The notes under the pieces are model-generated. The model saw nothing but the letters and a program-made list of their open reading frames with translations. It was not told the DNA's origin and made no database searches. A DNA stretch of 64,000 nt from an uncultured Lachnospiraceae bacterium. GTDB lineage: Bacteria > Bacillota > Clostridia > Lachnospirales > Lachnospiraceae. The translations under genes and the position numbers were made by a program. Shown here piece by piece: positions 62,224-64,000 of the stretch (position 1 is its first letter; every line of letters begins with the position of its first letter). The stretch spans positions 62,001-126,000 of the forward strand of contig ONBW01000002.1 in assembly GCA_900316165.1 (NCBI GenBank), given 5' to 3'.

Positions 62224-62936
62224 TGAAAAAGAATGACAGTGGTTTTACCTTAGTAGAGCTTATCTGTGTTATAGCCATACTTGGACTGATAACGGTGTCT
62301 ATTTTTACATTCATTCTTTCTGGTATGGGAATGGCGAAGGAGACAAAAAAGTCAGCAGCTCTTTCTGAGAATGCCCGTACCACAATCAATAAAATTAAGA
62401 CTGATGTCATGAACTGCGGTGGCGGTGTAGTAGGTTCTGATCCTATAGTTGTTTCTTCAGATGGGAGTCTGGTTTTAGATACTACACCTTACGGTTCAGC
62501 CAAGGATCTTGGAAAGATTTTTTATTTGATGACAAAGGATGGAACAGTAGCAGGTGGAACAAATGACACTTACACGATAAACTGTTACAAATATGATGAT
62601 GCAGATGGTAAAATCTACTATGGCAGGGCAAAGGGAGTTGCAATTACGAGCTCTTTGGATTCAGATATACTTAATAAATGCTCAGCAACTCATGTGCTTT
62701 GTGACCATGTGTCTTACTTTTCGGCTGCTGTTTTACCAGAGGGTGAGACAGTTACAATCACAAATAGTGATGGAAGTACTGATTCCGAAACGCAGATAAA
62801 GGCGAAGAGAGTCCACATAATCTTAAGCCTTGATAGAGAAAATAAAAATTTTCATACTCAGCAGGATGCGGCTATCAGGTCAGATGTCAGGTGTTTTTCG
62901 AACTTCGCTGATGCAGCTTCGGCACTTAATTCTTAA
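62223..62936 (+). CDS. Prepilin, PilW-like
   Basis: This 237-residue protein has KKNDSG before FTLVELICVIAILGLITVSI with Glu5, and ENARTTINKIKTDVMNCGGG, as in minor pilins of the PilW/GspJ type. Its ATG shares one base with the stop of the preceding gene, so the pair is translationally coupled. Confidence 0.82.
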   Translation: MKKNDSGFTLVELICVIAILGLITVSIFTFILSGMGMAKETKKSAALSENARTTINKIKTDVMNCGGGVVGSDPIVVSSDGSLVLDTTPYGSAKDLGKIFYLMTKDGTVAGGTNDTYTINCYKYDDADGKIYYGRAKGVAITSSLDSDILNKCSATHVLCDHVSYFSAAVLPEGETVTITNSDGSTDSETQIKAKRVHIILSLDRENKNFHTQQDAAIRSDVRCFSNFADAASALNS

Positions 62937-62948
62937 TAGGAGATTACT

Positions 62949-64000
62949 ATGAAGAAAAAGACAGGTTCTTTAAAGTCCTATAATCCAAGAAAAAGTAAAA
63001 AGCATATATTTCTCTTTAATGTGCTGCCTGTAGCTGTTGCTGCGGCAGTTCTATTAGGAATTGCAGGAAACAGCGCATTCCAGTCAGTAGACGCTACGGC
63101 GAAGACATCGCTTCCGTACATAGAGACGAAGAAGAGCGAGCTGAGCCAGACTGGCGGTTCTTTTCATATACTTGAAGTGACTCCTGAGAAGGAAAATGCA
63201 CTCTACAGGACTACAGCAGGTGGCGGTGTGGTCACATCTACAGCAGGAAAAGGAAATGCGTCTACTGATAATTACGATGCTGTGACTGGAAACTTCGGAT
63301 ATCTGATAGGTGGGCAGGAGCCTATAGACTTTGATGAGACTCTTAAATATTTCAGCACTGCACTTATAAGTGATTCAGAAAAGAAGAAGGACTATACTGA
63401 TGATAATGATCTCTTAAAGGGTGGAATGCTCAGTACTGCCAGAACAAAATGGGCTAATCAGTATCTTAATGCTCTGAAAAATGCCGGGATTGCTTCAGAA
63501 GACAAGGATAGCGCCCCGCTGAAGCTTACGAAGGTATCAGAAGACAGCTATTACAAGGAGCTTATGCCATGGGATCCAAATGAGGACGGAGAGAAGACTA
63601 TTAGTCTCAATTCTACAGAGACAGTTTACGTGAAAGGCCGATTAACTCAGGATACAACTAATGGCAGCTATAGTCCCTCAGCTTCCTCATATAAATTAGA
63701 TCAATATGGCAGTTATTTACAGAATATCAGCATGCTGAATCCTCTGATTTCGGCAGACTCTGTTCCAGATACTGAAGTGTCTGACTACGTGTTCTATCAG
63801 CCGGTATTTACTAAGGTTGATTTTGACAAACTTTCTTATAGCGATGTGAAGGGTGACTTATATACTGCGTGGAAGCTTGGATTCCCACTCATTTTTACCA
63901 GGTCAGAGGACAGTAATGGCACTGATACATACTCTATGGATCAGCTGGCTACGGGAAATTTCAGCAATTTATTCGCCAAAGATGAGGCATCATTTAAGAA
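62949..64000 (+). CDS. Large secreted DUF5057-like protein, truncated by the window
   Basis: From the ATG at 62949, with AGGAG upstream, the frame is open to the edge (350 codons). It has a basic N-terminus, a membrane helix (FLFNVLPVAVAAAVLLGIAG), then FHILEVTPEKENALY, the HILEV-P signature I associate with DUF5057 proteins of clostridial pilus loci, and NFGYLIGGQEPIDFDE. It carries no prepilin cleavage site. Function is not known; its place at the end of the operon suggests a surface or tip role. Confidence 0.65.
   Translation, partial: MKKKTGSLKSYNPRKSKKHIFLFNVLPVAVAAAVLLGIAGNSAFQSVDATAKTSLPYIETKKSELSQTGGSFHILEVTPEKENALYRTTAGGGVVTSTAGKGNASTDNYDAVTGNFGYLIGGQEPIDFDETLKYFSTALISDSEKKKDYTDDNDLLKGGMLSTARTKWANQYLNALKNAGIASEDKDSAPLKLTKVSEDSYYKELMPWDPNEDGEKTISLNSTETVYVKGRLTQDTTNGSYSPSASSYKLDQYGSYLQNISMLNPLISADSVPDTEVSDYVFYQPVFTKVDFDKLSYSDVKGDLYTAWKLGFPLIFTRSEDSNGTDTYSMDQLATGNFSNLFAKDEASFK

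Overview
The window reads as chromosome of an anaerobic, moderately low-GC Firmicute, most likely a Lachnospiraceae relative (Butyrivibrio/Roseburia type). The evidence is the protein families present: SufCBDSU, an RNase Y gene, LL-diaminopimelate aminotransferase (dapL), an oxygen-independent type cobalamin route, MBOAT/DHHW surface-acylation genes, YhgE-like MMPL partners, type IV pilus-like genes with a DUF5057-like protein, and strong AGGAGG ribosome binding sites. No rRNA or tRNA gene was seen.

Layout. (1) 1-1.97 kb is a scrap yard: the 5' part of a DNA-deoxyinosine glycosylase gene with a structured leader, a scrap of an ABC ATPase, two small convergent-promoter modules that look like type I toxin-antitoxin loci, and two fragments of a type I restriction hsdS gene lying in opposite orientations. 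(2) 1.97-14.86 kb is mostly cobalamin biosynthesis. cobQ and an ABC ATPase are on the minus strand. A hydrolase, a phosphatase, cbiB, cobD, cbiC, cbiD, cbiF, cbiG, a cbiJ-cbiE fusion, cbiA and a small cysteine-rich protein are on the plus strand, many with overlapping stops and starts. (3) 14.9-24.6 kb encodes surface and sensing functions: two transglutaminase-like proteins, a chemoreceptor, a lipoprotein, an MBOAT acyltransferase, a DHHW protein and an SGNH hydrolase. (4) 24.6-40.6 kb is housekeeping: RNase Y (frameshifted here), the complete suf operon, a diguanylate cyclase, an MMPL transporter with its coiled-coil partner, a eukaryotic-type hisA behind an attenuator-like leader, dapF and dapL. 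(5) 40.7-54.1 kb is an accessory block. It starts with a Wadjet-type SMC anti-plasmid defence operon in the order jetD-jetA-jetB-jetC. Directly behind it is an array of seven 39-bp dyads spaced exactly 63 bp apart. A PD-(D/E)XK nuclease-like gene follows, then a second array that copies the end of the first. A metallophosphoesterase, a GNAT acetyltransferase, a leucine-rich repeat surface protein and a solitary copy of the same dyad complete the block. (6) 54.2-64 kb is a type IV pilus-like operon: prepilin peptidase, a PilM-PilN fusion, PilO, three prepilins, a PilX-like protein and the start of a DUF5057-like protein that runs off the window.

The strongest candidate for something undescribed is the 63-bp-phased dyad family around the nuclease gene and behind the Wadjet operon. 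Its period equals six helical turns of B-DNA, so all sites would face the same side of the helix. Other points worth checking are the two toxin-antitoxin-like modules, the frameshift plus internal deletion in the RNase Y gene, the hisA leader, and a hairpin repeat found between genes of two unrelated operons. All homology calls were made by reading translated sequences; no database search was run.
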